Positions 17,423 to 25,548 are shown, counted from the first letter of the stretch. The stretch: 64,000 nucleotides of DNA from Sporosarcina jiandibaonis (GCF_013184495.1 NZ_JAAOIY010000003.1:62001-126000); one strand, 5' to 3'. Numbers and translations: made by a program. The notes: generated by a model not told the origin, from the sequence alone.

Positions 17423-17921
17423 GGGAAAATGCACCTTTTCCTTGACGTTGATCGCGCTTAGCATTCATGATTAGACCGATGCCAACCAGAATCATGATAG
17501 CTGCTGAAATGTTCCAGACGAGGTCGTACGGTAAAATATCCACATTGTATCGGATTTGGTGGATGCGCATGATCTTGTGCTGAATTGTTCCGTCATATAG
17601 TTGGAAAACCCCGCCACCAAGCAATTTTCCTCCCCACCACATCTTATGCCACAGTGCACCACGCCTCCGCAAGTCGGCAACCATGTATAGTCCGCCGACA
17701 GTCGCAAACCAGCTAAATGCGTGAAATAATCCATCCGAAACAAGACCGACCGCGACAGTCGACTTGTCGTAAAACTTATGCCAATGAAGCAGTTGGTGAA
17801 AAAGCGTTTCGTCAAGAAAAGCGACAAAACCTAATCCGAATAAGATGCCAGACCAAAGATTCCGGCGCCAAAAGGTTGCTCTGTTCTTTGAATCCCCCTG
17901 CTTGTCCTGCATAGCTTTCAT
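17415..17921 (-). CDS. DUF2243 membrane protein
   Basis: A 168-residue protein with four predicted membrane segments. DUF2243 marks are 'GFVAFLDETLFHQLLHWHKFYD' and 'DGLFHAFSWFATVGGLYM'; His-rich positions ('HQLLHWHK', 'HKIMRIHQIRYNVD') face the membrane region. The family is often found beside CtaG-like proteins, as here, which suggests a shared role in copper or haem-copper oxidase assembly; this is inference. ATG 17921 follows GGAGGTATAGGAAT. Its 3' end overlaps the CtaG-like gene. Confidence 0.8.
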   Translation of the reverse strand: MKAMQDKQGDSKNRATFWRRNLWSGILFGLGFVAFLDETLFHQLLHWHKFYDKSTVAVGLVSDGLFHAFSWFATVGGLYMVADLRRRGALWHKMWWGGKLLGGGVFQLYDGTIQHKIMRIHQIRYNVDILPYDLVWNISAAIMILVGIGLIMNAKRDQRQGKGAFSHA

Positions 17922-18036
17922 ATTCCTATACCTCCATCTATAGAAGTCAGTGCTTTTAAAAAAGTATAGCCGTAAGAAGATAAAGGTAAACAGGGAATGT
18001 TTTTGAGGACTTGGAATCGATTCTCAAACTTACAAC

Positions 18037-18065
18037 TTGACTATATACCCAAAGGGGTATATCAT
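18037..18065 (+). promoter_or_regulatory. cstR promoter with operator O1 in the spacer
   Basis: TTGACT (18037-18042), a 17-bp spacer and TATCAT (18060-18065). The spacer is a perfect palindrome, ATATACCC-AAAG-GGGTATAT (18043-18062), matching the CsoR/CstR operator type. A bound repressor would block RNA polymerase directly, so autoregulation of cstR is expected. Confidence 0.8.
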
Positions 18066-18152
18066 AGGTTTTGGAAGTTGAATGAACTTGATTGTTTATT
18101 TGAAAATATTTCGCGCAAAAATAAATCAAGTAAAGATAACGGAGGGTTGAAA

Positions 18153-18413
18153 ATGGAATACGATAAAAATGTTATCAACCGATTAAAAAGGATTGAAGGA
18201 CAGATTAAAGGTGTGCTAGGTATGATAGACCAAGGAAAAGATTGTCGAGAGGTTGTCACCCAATTATCTGCTGCGCGTACCGCAATTGACCGGACAATGG
18301 GGGTTATTGTCAGCACCAATCTTGAACAATGCGTTCGGGAAAGTGTTGAGAAAGGTGAAGACACCGATAATCTTGTCAAAGAAGCAGTTGAGCTTTTGAC
18401 GAAGAGCAGATAA
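18153..18413 (+). CDS. cstR: CstR: persulfide-sensing CsoR-family repressor
   Basis: An 86-residue all-helical DUF156 protein ('YDKNVINRLKRIEGQIKGVLGMI'). Cys fall exactly at residues 31 ('GKDCREVV') and 60 ('NLEQCVRE'), the pair that CstR uses to form di- and trisulfide links. The copper-binding His of CsoR, expected near position 56, is replaced by Asn. CstR proteins repress sulfur-detoxification genes until reactive sulfur species oxidise them. ATG 18153 follows GGAGGG; longer in-frame extensions upstream would cross the promoter. Neighbouring DsrE, rhodanese, TusA and MBL genes and four operator palindromes support the call over CsoR. Confidence 0.92.
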   Translation: MEYDKNVINRLKRIEGQIKGVLGMIDQGKDCREVVTQLSAARTAIDRTMGVIVSTNLEQCVRESVEKGEDTDNLVKEAVELLTKSR

Positions 18414-18448
18414 AGACAGATGTTCATCAATACTCGAATATCCGGGGG

Positions 18449-18533
18449 TTGACGAACAGTTCTTTTTAATATAGTATATACCCCCAGCGGTATAACATAT
18501 TTTTTTGAAACAAAGTATACCCCGTCGGGTACC
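18449..18533 (+). promoter_or_regulatory. Promoter of the sulfur operon with operators O2 and O3
   Basis: TTGACG (18449-18454), a 17-bp spacer, TAGTAT (18472-18477). O2 is TATACCCCCAGCGGTATA (18477-18494, one half-site mismatch), starting at the -10. O3 is TATACCCCGTCGGGTACC (18516-18533, core ACCC-N4-GGGT). Two sites 39 bp apart suggest tight repression of the operon by CstR. Confidence 0.75.
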
Positions 18534-18557
18534 TAAGGTAAAAGGAGGAAACAAAGA

Positions 18558-19037
18558 ATGACTGAAAAGAAAAAAACGACGATTATATTGTTTAGCGGTG
18601 ATTATGATAAGGCGATGGCGGCTTATATTATTGCAAATGGCGCCGCAGCTTATGATCATGAAGTGACCATTTTTCACACGTTTTGGGGATTAAATGCTTT
18701 ACGGAAGGAGGAGCCATTGACATTGAAAAAGGGCTTCCTTGAAAAAATGTTCGGTAAGATGATGCCGAGAGGTGCAGATAAAATGGGACTATCTAAAATG
18801 AACTTTGCTGGAATGGGTCCTAAAATGATTAAACATGTGATGAAGAAACATAATGCGATGACGTTGCCTCAATTAATTGAGATGGCGCAAGAACAAGAGG
18901 TTAAACTCATTGCTTGTACGATGACAATGGATTTACTTGGACTTCAACAAGAAGAATTACTCGACAAAATTGAATATGCCGGTGTGGCGGCTTATCTGGC
19001 TGAAGCAGAAGACGGACATGTAAACTTATTTATTTAA
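18558..19037 (+). CDS. DsrE/DsrF-like sulfur carrier protein (YrkE-like)
   Basis: A 159-residue DsrE2-type protein. It starts with a DsrE Rossmann-like strand ('TTIILFSGDYDKAMAAYIIANGAA'), has a Met-rich basic middle ('MFGKMMPRGADKMGLSKMN'), and carries a conserved Cys in 'LIACTMTMDLLGL' near residue 119. DsrE-type proteins carry persulfide sulfur between rhodaneses and TusA. The order DsrE, TusA-rhodanese, rhodanese-MBL, TusA, TauE matches B. subtilis yrkE-F-H-I-J. AAAGGAGG precedes ATG 18558. Confidence 0.85.
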   Translation: MTEKKKTTIILFSGDYDKAMAAYIIANGAAAYDHEVTIFHTFWGLNALRKEEPLTLKKGFLEKMFGKMMPRGADKMGLSKMNFAGMGPKMIKHVMKKHNAMTLPQLIEMAQEQEVKLIACTMTMDLLGLQQEELLDKIEYAGVAAYLAEAEDGHVNLFI

Positions 19038-19080
19038 TCAAAGAAAAACGATTTTACAAAGAGGAAGGTTTTGAGCTGAA

Positions 19081-19449
19081 ATGTTGGGTACTTTAGTAAA
19101 TATTATATTACTGGCAATTGTTATATGGTTTTTCTATCAACGATTAGCCCCGGTTAAAGGGATTCGTAATATAAATACAACAGAATTAAAGTCCGAATTA
19201 AAAAACAAAGATAAGCAATTTATAGACGTTCGTACGCCAAATGAATTTAAAGCGAATCACATTAAAGAATTTAAAAATATTCCATTAGCTGATCTTCATA
19301 ATAAAGCAAGTGACTTATCTATAGATAAAGAAGTTTTTCTGATATGTCAAAGTGGAATGAGAAGTATGAATGCAAGTAGGGTATTGAAGAAAATGGGATT
19401 CAAGCACATCATCAACGTAAAAGGCGGAATGAGCGCTTGGCGCAATTAA
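19081..19449 (+). CDS. Membrane-anchored rhodanese domain protein
   Basis: A 122-residue protein. Residues 4-20 are a single hydrophobic anchor ('LVNIILLAIVIWFFYQ'). The rest is one rhodanese domain with 'FIDVRTPNEFKANHIKEFKNIPL' and the active-site loop 'CQSGMRS', the Cys being the persulfide carrier. The anchor would hold sulfur transfer at the membrane, where a quinone-linked sulfide oxidase would work; no SQR gene is in the window. It lies 43 bp after the DsrE gene and 10-16 bp before the next rhodanese gene. Confidence 0.87.
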   Translation: MLGTLVNIILLAIVIWFFYQRLAPVKGIRNINTTELKSELKNKDKQFIDVRTPNEFKANHIKEFKNIPLADLHNKASDLSIDKEVFLICQSGMRSMNASRVLKKMGFKHIINVKGGMSAWRN

Positions 19450-19465
19450 AGGAGGAAAATTGATT

Positions 19466-19762
19466 GTGAAACAGATATCAACTAATGAAGTAGAAGTTTT
19501 ATTGAATGAAAAAGCACCGATAAATCTAATAGACGTGCGTGAGGTTGATGAAGTACGAGCTGGAAAAATACCGGGTGCAATCCATATCCCATTAGGGTTA
19601 GTGGAATTCAAGATGCAAGACCTGGATAAATCAAAGGAATATATTATGGTTTGTCGTTCGGGCGGAAGAAGTGCAAGGGCAGCAACGTTTCTTGAAGATT
19701 ATGGATTCAAGGTGATCAACATGACTGGCGGCATGCTCGAGTGGAACGGCCCAGTAGACTAA
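19466..19762 (+). CDS. Soluble rhodanese domain protein
   Basis: A 98-residue single rhodanese domain: 'NLIDVREVDEVRAGKIPGAIHIPL', active-site loop 'CRSGGRS', then 'NMTGGMLEWNG'. It transfers sulfane sulfur through the loop Cys. GTG 19466 lies ten bases after AAAGGAGG; the in-frame TTG at 19460 is an alternative with shorter spacing. It forms a transcription unit with the flanking sulfur genes, though a further CstR operator follows it, so the next genes may also have their own promoter. Confidence 0.85.
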   Translation: MKQISTNEVEVLLNEKAPINLIDVREVDEVRAGKIPGAIHIPLGLVEFKMQDLDKSKEYIMVCRSGGRSARAATFLEDYGFKVINMTGGMLEWNGPVD

Positions 19763-19776
19763 AATTTTTAACTTTT

Positions 19777-19797
19777 TATATACCCCTGCGGGTAATT
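19777..19797 (+). promoter_or_regulatory. Internal CstR operator O4
   Basis: TATATACCCCTGCGGGTAATTA with core ACCC-CTGC-GGGT (19782-19793), 20 bp before the ribosome binding site of the TusA-rhodanese gene. The TATATA at its left could be a -10; I see no good -35. Confidence 0.7.
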
Positions 19798-19815
19798 AAT
19801 GAGGAGGAGTAAACA

Positions 19816-20385
19816 ATGATTCAAACAAATTCAGTTTTAGATGCAAAAGGATTGGCATGTCCGATGCCGATTGTTAAAACCAAAAAGGCGTTAAACGATT
19901 TGGAGCCCGGAGAAGTATTGGAAGTTCAAGCAACGGATAAAGGTTCAACCGCCGATTTAAAGGCGTGGGCAGAGAGTACAGGTCATCAATACTTAGGAAC
20001 AATAAATGAAGGAACTGTATTAAAACATTATCTTCGTAAAGCAAGTGATGAGGAAAAAGAAGAAAAGAGCCATCCAAATGTCATTCGAAACGAAGAATTG
20101 CAACAAAAATTAGAGGCGAACCACAACTCAGTAGTCTTGGATGTGCGTGAATCGGCTGAATATGCGTTTAACCATATTCCGAATGCCAAATCGATTCCGC
20201 TTGGTGAATTAGAAGAATATATCGATGAATTAGACAAGGAGTCTGAAATTTACGTAGTTTGTCGCACTGGTAATCGGAGTGACTTAGCGTCACAAAAATT
20301 AACCGCGGCGGGGTTTACAAAAGTCTTTAATGTGGTTCCAGGTATGAGTGAATGGGAAGGGCCTACAGAGAAATCAGTAAACTAA
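19816..20385 (+). CDS. TusA-rhodanese fusion protein (YrkF/CstA-like)
   Basis: A 189-residue two-domain protein. Residues 6-75 are TusA-like with '[19 protein letters not shown]', where the Cys of CPMP accepts sulfur. Residues 88-185 are a rhodanese with 'VVLDVRESAEYAFNHIPNAKSIPLG' and loop 'CRTGNRS'. Fusion suggests direct relay of persulfide from rhodanese to TusA. S. aureus CstA adds a third, DsrE, domain; here DsrE is a separate gene. AGGAGGAG precedes ATG 19816. Confidence 0.9.
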   Translation: MIQTNSVLDAKGLACPMPIVKTKKALNDLEPGEVLEVQATDKGSTADLKAWAESTGHQYLGTINEGTVLKHYLRKASDEEKEEKSHPNVIRNEELQQKLEANHNSVVLDVRESAEYAFNHIPNAKSIPLGELEEYIDELDKESEIYVVCRTGNRSDLASQKLTAAGFTKVFNVVPGMSEWEGPTEKSVN

Positions 20386-20425
20386 AATTAATTAAATTCG
20401 GAACAAACTATAGGAGGTATACGTG

Positions 20426-21553
20426 ATGTCAGTAAAAGCAATGACTGCTAAAGAGGTCGCTAAAAAAGTCATCAATAAAGAAGAATTATTTATTTTAGAT
20501 GTACGAAATGAAAGTGCCTTTAATGATTGGAAAATAGAAGGGGATAAAATTGAAATCCTAAATACCCCATACTTTGATTTATTTGATGGTGTTGAGGAAA
20601 TCATGGATGCAATCCCTGAAAATAAAGAAGTATTAGTTGTATGTGCGAAAGAAGGCTCTTCAATTATGGTCGCCGAGATGTTATCTGATGCAGGGCTTTC
20701 CGTTTATTATTTGCAGGGCGGCATGAAAGCATGGAGTGAACATTTGGAGCATGTAAAAGTCGGAGATTTAACGAATGGAGGAGAAATTCACCAATTTGTG
20801 CGCCTTGGAAAAGGCTGTTTGTCTTACATGGTAGTTTCCAACGGCGAAGCAGCTATAATTGACCCGGCACGTATGACGGACATCTACCTAGATTATGCGG
20901 AAAGTATCGGAGCAAAAATCACGCATGTGTTTGATACCCACTTACATGCTGACCATATTTCAGGAGGCAGAGAAATCGCGGAAAAAACCAAAGCAACCTA
21001 TTGGTTACCTCCGAAAGATGCAACGGAAGTGCAATTTGACTATCAGCCATTAGAGGGCGGTAAGACGATAACGATCGGTAATACAAAGATAAACATTCAT
21101 GCGCTATACTCGCCTGGTCACACCATTGGATCTACTTCGTTTGTAGTCGACGATAAATATTTACTAACAGGAGATATTTTATTCATCGATTCTATTGGGA
21201 GACCGGATCTTGCAGGTATGGCAGAGGACTGGGTTGGCGATTTAAGAGAAACGTTGTATGACCGATACCGTGAACTATCAGATGATTTAATCGTCCTACC
21301 CGCTCATTTTATGATTATAGAAGAATTAAATGAAGATGGAAGTGTAGCCAAACCTTTGGCAACATTATTCGAAGAAAATCATGGATTGAACATTGCGGAT
21401 GAAGCTGAGTTTAGAGATATGGTAACGGGTAACTTACCGCCGCAGCCAAATGCCTACCAAGAAATCCGTGAAACGAATATGGGGAAAATCAAGCCGGATG
21501 ATGAAAAGCAACGCGAGATGGAAATTGGGCCAAATCGTTGCGCGATTCGATAA
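20426..21553 (+). CDS. Rhodanese-MBL fusion, persulfide dioxygenase-like (YrkH/CstB-like)
   Basis: A 375-residue fusion. The N-terminal 105 residues form a rhodanese with '[14 protein letters not shown]' and loop 'VVCAKEGSS'. From residue 120 on is a metallo-beta-lactamase fold with '[11 protein letters not shown]' (HxHxDH iron site), '[12 protein letters not shown]' and '[16 protein letters not shown]', as in ETHE1/PDO enzymes that oxidise persulfide to sulfite. S. aureus CstB has the opposite domain order. The sulfite formed could leave through the TauE-like protein encoded downstream. ATG 20426 is eight bases after AGGAGG. Confidence 0.9.
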   Translation: MSVKAMTAKEVAKKVINKEELFILDVRNESAFNDWKIEGDKIEILNTPYFDLFDGVEEIMDAIPENKEVLVVCAKEGSSIMVAEMLSDAGLSVYYLQGGMKAWSEHLEHVKVGDLTNGGEIHQFVRLGKGCLSYMVVSNGEAAIIDPARMTDIYLDYAESIGAKITHVFDTHLHADHISGGREIAEKTKATYWLPPKDATEVQFDYQPLEGGKTITIGNTKINIHALYSPGHTIGSTSFVVDDKYLLTGDILFIDSIGRPDLAGMAEDWVGDLRETLYDRYRELSDDLIVLPAHFMIIEELNEDGSVAKPLATLFEENHGLNIADEAEFRDMVTGNLPPQPNAYQEIRETNMGKIKPDDEKQREMEIGPNRCAIR

Positions 21554-21582
21554 AAATTATGATGAATAGGAGCGTTGAAAAA

Positions 21583-21810
21583 ATGAAGGCAAATGAATTA
21601 TTAGATGCAAAAGGTTTAGCATGTCCAATGCCGATTGTTAGAACAAAAAAAGCAATGGATAACTTAAAAACTGGTGAGGTATTAGAAATACATGCGACTG
21701 ATCAAGGTTCTAAAGCAGATTTAACTGCTTGGTCAAAAGCCGGCGGACATGAGCTTTTGGAATCTACTGAGGAAAATGGCGTACTAAAATTTTGGATTAA
21801 GAAAGGTTAA
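21583..21810 (+). CDS. TusA-like sulfur carrier (YrkI-like)
   Basis: A 75-residue TusA protein, the same length as YrkI, with '[19 protein letters not shown]' and the fold signature '[26 protein letters not shown]'. The Cys in CPMP carries persulfide sulfur. It is very like the TusA half of the fusion gene 1.7 kb upstream, suggesting duplication. ATG 21583 follows AGGAG; a longer frame overlapping the upstream gene lacks support. A hairpin terminator follows before the transporter gene. Confidence 0.9.
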   Translation: MKANELLDAKGLACPMPIVRTKKAMDNLKTGEVLEIHATDQGSKADLTAWSKAGGHELLESTEENGVLKFWIKKG

Positions 21811-21819
21811 CAACGCTTA

Positions 21820-21850
21820 GGGAACCTTATAGGATAGGGTTCCCTTCTTT
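21820..21850 (+). terminator. Intra-operon terminator or attenuator
   Basis: GGGAACC (21820-21826) pairs with GGTTCCC (21838-21844), followed by TTCTTTTTT. It sits between the TusA and TauE genes, so the transporter is probably expressed at a lower level by read-through. Confidence 0.75.
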
Positions 21851-21866
21851 TTTGGGAGGTTTTGAA

Positions 21867-22646
21867 ATGGATTTCACATTTATAATAATTATCTTTTTAA
21901 TAGGATTTATTGGATCCTTTATGTCTGGAATGGTTGGAATCGGCGGGGCGATTATTAATTACCCGCTGCTTTTATTTATACCGCCGCTATTGGATTTGGC
22001 GGCATTCACTGCGCATGATGTCTCGGGAATCAGTGCAGTTCAGGTGTTATTTGCTTCCATCAGCGGCGTCTTGGCTTATCGTAACGGCGGGTTTTTGAAT
22101 AAAAAACTTATCATTTACATGGGGGCCGGCGTGTTACTAGGAAGTATCATCGGAAGTTTTGGGTCAGGGTCTATGTCTGAAGAAAGTATTAATATTGTTT
22201 ACGGGATTTTGGCATTAATAGCAGCCGTCATGATGTTCATTCCAAAGAAGGGAATAGATGATATTCCTTTGGATCAGGTAACGTTCAACAAGTGGCTTGC
22301 TGCATTTTTAGCTTTAATCGTCGGATTAGGTTCTGGGATTGTTGGTGCAGGAGGCGGTTTTTTAATCGTGCCTATAATGTTGGTCGTATTAAAAATCCCG
22401 ACGAGGGTGACGATTGCCTCTTCGTTAGCAATCATCTTTATTTCATCCATTGGCGCAACTGCAGGGAAAGTTTCGACGGGGCAAGTTGATTTCTATCCAG
22501 CGTTAATACTGATAATTGCCAGTTTGATATCGGCCCCACTAGGTGCCAAGACCGGAAGAAAAGTGAATACAAAAATCCTTCAAGCTTTTTTAGCCATACT
22601 CATATTGATTACAGCTGTGAAAATTTGGATGGATATTTTGGTTTAG
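21867..22646 (+). CDS. TauE/SafE sulfite exporter family protein (YrkJ-like)
   Basis: A 259-residue membrane protein with about eight helices. It has the family's twin Gly-rich repeats '[20 protein letters not shown]' and '[20 protein letters not shown]'. TauE/SafE proteins are thought to export sulfite or related sulfur anions. In the CstR regulons of S. aureus and B. subtilis a TauE-like protein accompanies the persulfide dioxygenase, fitting sulfite removal. ATG 21867 follows GGGAGG. A hairpin terminator follows at 22660. Confidence 0.88.
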   Translation: MDFTFIIIIFLIGFIGSFMSGMVGIGGAIINYPLLLFIPPLLDLAAFTAHDVSGISAVQVLFASISGVLAYRNGGFLNKKLIIYMGAGVLLGSIIGSFGSGSMSEESINIVYGILALIAAVMMFIPKKGIDDIPLDQVTFNKWLAAFLALIVGLGSGIVGAGGGFLIVPIMLVVLKIPTRVTIASSLAIIFISSIGATAGKVSTGQVDFYPALILIIASLISAPLGAKTGRKVNTKILQAFLAILILITAVKIWMDILV

Positions 22647-22659
22647 TATATTGATATGG

Positions 22660-22696
22660 AAGACCTTTCGTCGATTAATAAACGGTAGGTCTTTTC
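22660..22696 (+). terminator. Probable terminator of the sulfur operon
   Basis: AAGACCT...AGGTCTTTTC with an inner CG pairing (TTTCG/CGGTA region). Confidence 0.65.
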
Positions 22697-22774
22697 ATAT
22701 TTTGAGGCTATATGCGTTACGGTATAAGAAAACTTGAAAATGCCGTATGATAATGAGAAAAGACGAGGTGACTT

Positions 22775-23017
22775 ATGAATGCATATATTCTGAAACTATC
22801 ATTTGAATACATTACGCCGACCATATGGAGACGCGTTATTTTACCGGCAGACGCGACATTTCACCGTTTGCACCAAACAATTCAATCGGTCACACATTTC
22901 CAAAGCACGTTATCGCCATATCATTTTTTCAGCGTGGAAACCGATGATTTTTTCATTACGGATAATGAATTTTTACGAACAACTTGGCGTTCTTTTATTT
23001 ATCCTCATCCGATATAG
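22775..23017 (+). pseudogene. 5' fragment of a pRiA4b ORF-3 family gene
   Basis: Reads 'YILKLSFEYITPTIWRRVILPADATFHRLHQTIQSV', the N-terminal signature of plasmid pRiA4b ORF-3-like proteins (usually 170 residues or more), then continues for only about 40 residues. It stops inside the 3' end of the oppositely oriented recombinase-like gene. It keeps a good ribosome binding site (GACGAGGTGACTT). The rest of the gene is missing, so a deletion or rearrangement joined it to the next gene. Translation of the fragment is possible, but function is doubtful. Confidence 0.7.
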
Positions 23018-23552
23018 AACGACTATCTAAATAACGGTATAAGGTCGATTTACTAATTCCCGTTGCTTCTTTTATGTCGAATAGCGTATAGTTTTTACTC
23101 TCATACATGGCAAAAGCGCGCTCTAAATTTTCATCTGACTTTCGCGGGCGGCCGATCGATTTGCCCTGTTGTTTCGCAACTTGCAAAGTAAATGTAGAAG
23201 AATGGCTTAAGAAAGTCGATTGCAACCTTGCGAAAAAAGTGGCACCTTGAAGTAGCGAAGCTTCATGAATTGTTTGATTGGTTAGTTGTTCATCGATGAA
23301 ATGAATAATAATCTGATCGCGTTCTGCTAGCCGTAAGATATCTAAAAGTTGCTGAAGTGAATCGGCTAACGCTTCGATATTTTGAACGAATAGCTCGTCT
23401 CCTTTTTGCAAGGTCATTAATAAGTCATCAAGTTCCGTTCTTTTCTTCGCAAGCCCATGTGATTCTTTATATAATTTTTCGATGGAAATATTATTCAATT
23501 GATTAGTACATTGTTGATCCTTAACTATTGGGCGAATGTATCCGTATTTCAT
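22995..23552 (-). CDS. Serine-recombinase-like protein lacking catalytic residues, with HTH
   Basis: A 185-residue protein with the layout of small resolvases/invertases. The N-terminal 'MKYGYIRPIVKDQQC' aligns with 'GYxRVSTxDQ', but the nucleophilic Ser is Ile9. 'DELFVQNIEALADSLQQLL' aligns with 'D.L.V.kLDRLGRSL..L', with the DRLGRS Arg residues lost. The C-terminal HTH is intact ('YTLFDIKEATGISKSTLYRYL'), after 'GRPRKSDENLERA'. It should bind DNA but not recombine it, so it is likelier a regulator than a mobile-element enzyme. A perfect inverted repeat lies just upstream. ATG 23552 follows AGGAGAAAATA. Confidence 0.8.
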   Translation of the reverse strand: MKYGYIRPIVKDQQCTNQLNNISIEKLYKESHGLAKKRTELDDLLMTLQKGDELFVQNIEALADSLQQLLDILRLAERDQIIIHFIDEQLTNQTIHEASLLQGATFFARLQSTFLSHSSTFTLQVAKQQGKSIGRPRKSDENLERAFAMYESKNYTLFDIKEATGISKSTLYRYLDSRSISDEDK

Positions 23553-23566
23553 TATTTTCTCCTAAC

Positions 23567-23592
23567 TTCCCAAAACTATTAACTTTTGGGAA
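23567..23592. promoter_or_regulatory. Perfect inverted repeat, candidate operator
   Basis: TTCCCAAAA-N8-TTTTGGGAA, 15 bp before the start of the recombinase-like gene and 78 bp before the SulP gene. On the plus strand it overlaps a possible -35 (TTGGGA, 23586-23591) preceding TATAAA (23607-23612). It is a natural binding site for the recombinase-like HTH protein. Inference. Confidence 0.6.
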
Positions 23593-23669
23593 TGAAAATG
23601 CTATGCTATAAACATTCTACCATTGGTACAAGCTTTGTCGAAGCTTAGTGATGATGAAAGGGGAAAAAA

Positions 23670-25079
23670 ATGCATACATTAAAACAACAATGGTTCGGGA
23701 ATGTTCGTGCCGATATTTTAGCAGGTATCGTTGTCGGGCTCGCGCTCATCCCTGAAGCATTGGCTTTTGCGTTCATTGTGGGTGTAGATCCGCGTGTCGC
23801 GTTATATGCTTCATTTACAATCGCTGTCATCATTTCGTTTGTAGGCGGCCGACCTGGTTTGATTTCGGCAGCAACCGGTGCGATGGCATTAGTACTCGTC
23901 AGCTTGATGGCGAATCATGGCCTGCAATATGTACTTGCGGCAACTATTTTGACAGGAATTATTCAATTTATACTTGGGTTATTCGGTGTCGCGAATTTGA
24001 TGCGATTTATTCCAAACTCCGTCATGCTTGGGTTTGTGAATGCGCTCGGAATTATGATTTTTATCACGCAAATGCCTTATTTAATTGGTGCGGGGAGCAT
24101 TACATATGTTTTTGCAATCGTCACGCTAATTTTAGTGTACGCGATTCCGCGATTTTTTACGTATATTCCTGCACCGTTGATTGCCATTGTCGTCATGACA
24201 AGCATTGCGCTTATAAGCGGTGTCAAGTTGCAGACGATTGGCGACCTCGGTACGATGCCGAATACGCTACCGATTTTCTTCTTGCCGGATATTCCGCTTA
24301 ATTTTGAAACGTTGAAAATTATTTTACCGTATTCATTGGCGCTTTCGGTTGTCGGTTTATTGGAATCGCTTCTTACGTCTCAAGTGTTGGATGATATGAC
24401 GGACACGCCTAGCAATAAAAATACGGAGGCACGCGGGCAAGGAATTGCCAATTTCGTCAATGGATTTTTCGGCGGGATGGCGGGTTGTGCATTGATCGGA
24501 CAATCGGTGATCAATATTAAATCAGGAGGACGCGGGCGTTTATCGACATTGACGTCTGGCGTATTTCTTATGTTTTTAATCATCGTTTTAGGCGATGTCG
24601 TCGCTGATATTCCGATGCCTGTTCTTGTCGGCGTGATGATTATGGTGAGTGCGACAACCTTCAATTGGGGTTCGTTTAAGTTTTTGAAACAAGCGCCTAA
24701 GTCAGAGTCGCTTGTTATGCTTATAACCGTAGTGATTATTTTATATACGCATAATTTGGCAATCGGTGTTGTCGCTGGCGTTATATTAAGTGCGCTTTTC
24801 TTTGTTGCAAAAATTTCGCGTGTGAGCGTAACGCATGATAGTGGAATATATAAAGTAAAAGGTCCTTTATTTTTTGCATCTACGACGAAGTTTATTCAAT
24901 CATTTGATAACGTTACAGGAAGCTCAGTAATCATTAATTTTGAAAATAGCCAGCTTTGGGATGAGTCCGCTGTTGCTGCTATAATAAAAGTGAAGCAGAA
25001 ACTCGAACAAAAAAGTGTGACTGTACAAATCCAAGGGTTAAATTCTTCAAGTGAACAATTGTATCAACAATTCACATAG
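23670..25079 (+). CDS. SulP family anion transporter with STAS domain
   Basis: A 469-residue SulP/SLC26 protein. The membrane part (residues 1-375) opens 'VRADILAGIVVGLALIPEALAFAFIVGVDPRVALYA', with the SulP signature, and includes 'GFFGGMAGCALIGQSVINIKSGGRGRLST'. A short C-terminal STAS domain follows ('KGPLFFASTTKFIQSFD...SVIINFENSQLWDESAVAAI'). Members carry sulfate, bicarbonate or other anions. The paired Usp gene 13 bp downstream and the lack of a sulfate-assimilation context leave the substrate open. Confidence 0.88.
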   Translation: MHTLKQQWFGNVRADILAGIVVGLALIPEALAFAFIVGVDPRVALYASFTIAVIISFVGGRPGLISAATGAMALVLVSLMANHGLQYVLAATILTGIIQFILGLFGVANLMRFIPNSVMLGFVNALGIMIFITQMPYLIGAGSITYVFAIVTLILVYAIPRFFTYIPAPLIAIVVMTSIALISGVKLQTIGDLGTMPNTLPIFFLPDIPLNFETLKIILPYSLALSVVGLLESLLTSQVLDDMTDTPSNKNTEARGQGIANFVNGFFGGMAGCALIGQSVINIKSGGRGRLSTLTSGVFLMFLIIVLGDVVADIPMPVLVGVMIMVSATTFNWGSFKFLKQAPKSESLVMLITVVIILYTHNLAIGVVAGVILSALFFVAKISRVSVTHDSGIYKVKGPLFFASTTKFIQSFDNVTGSSVIINFENSQLWDESAVAAIIKVKQKLEQKSVTVQIQGLNSSSEQLYQQFT

Positions 25080-25092
25080 GGGAGGAATCTAA

Positions 25093-25506
25093 ATGAAGAT
25101 TGCTGTAGCTGTTGATGGGTCAGACAACGCGTTACGGGCCGCCAAACATGCAATTATGCTCGCCCGATATCTACCTGAGTCGAATTTGGAAGTAATTTAT
25201 GTCGCAGATTATAACAAAGCGAAAGACGAACGTTTATTAGCCCAAAGTCCAGAAAGCTTAGCTTTAAAACGCGAACAAAAGGTATCACCAATCGAAAAAC
25301 TTGCAAAGTCTGCCGGCGTCCAAATACAGAGTACGATGTTGAAAGGAACCCCGAGTCACGAAATTATAAAGTACGTAAACGAACATTCCATTGATCAACT
25401 AGTAATCGGAAGTCGGGGTTTAAATGCTTTTCAAGAAATGGTTCTAGGAAGTGTTAGCCATAAAGTGGTGAAGCACGCGAACTGTCCAGTCACGATTGTT
25501 AAATAA
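25093..25506 (+). CDS. Universal stress protein (UspA family)
   Basis: A 137-residue UspA-fold protein. It begins 'MKIAVAVDGSDNALRAAKHAI' and has the ATP-binding loop 'GSRGLNAFQEMVLGSVSHKVVKHANCPVTIVK' (G-x2-G-x9-G-S). It probably binds ATP and forms dimers. The coding region starts 13 bp after the SulP gene, with its own GGGGAGG, so the pair is cotranscribed; a regulatory role on the transporter is plausible. A terminator follows. Confidence 0.9.
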   Translation: MKIAVAVDGSDNALRAAKHAIMLARYLPESNLEVIYVADYNKAKDERLLAQSPESLALKREQKVSPIEKLAKSAGVQIQSTMLKGTPSHEIIKYVNEHSIDQLVIGSRGLNAFQEMVLGSVSHKVVKHANCPVTIVK

Positions 25507-25514
25507 TATTTCTA

Positions 25515-25548
25515 AGCGACTACTTACTTAAGTAGCTCGCTTTTTTTG
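25515..25548 (+). terminator. Rho-independent terminator
   Basis: AGCGACTACTT...AAGTAGCTCGCT followed by seven T. It ends the SulP-Usp operon. Confidence 0.88.

Noticed and set aside
17997..18152. Extended start for the CstR gene
   Set aside because: The extension would translate the promoter and operator; ATG 18153 has a clear GGAGGG and matches family length.
22995..23552. Active resolvase of a mobile element
   Set aside because: Catalytic Ser and Arg residues are replaced and no element ends or other transposition genes are nearby.
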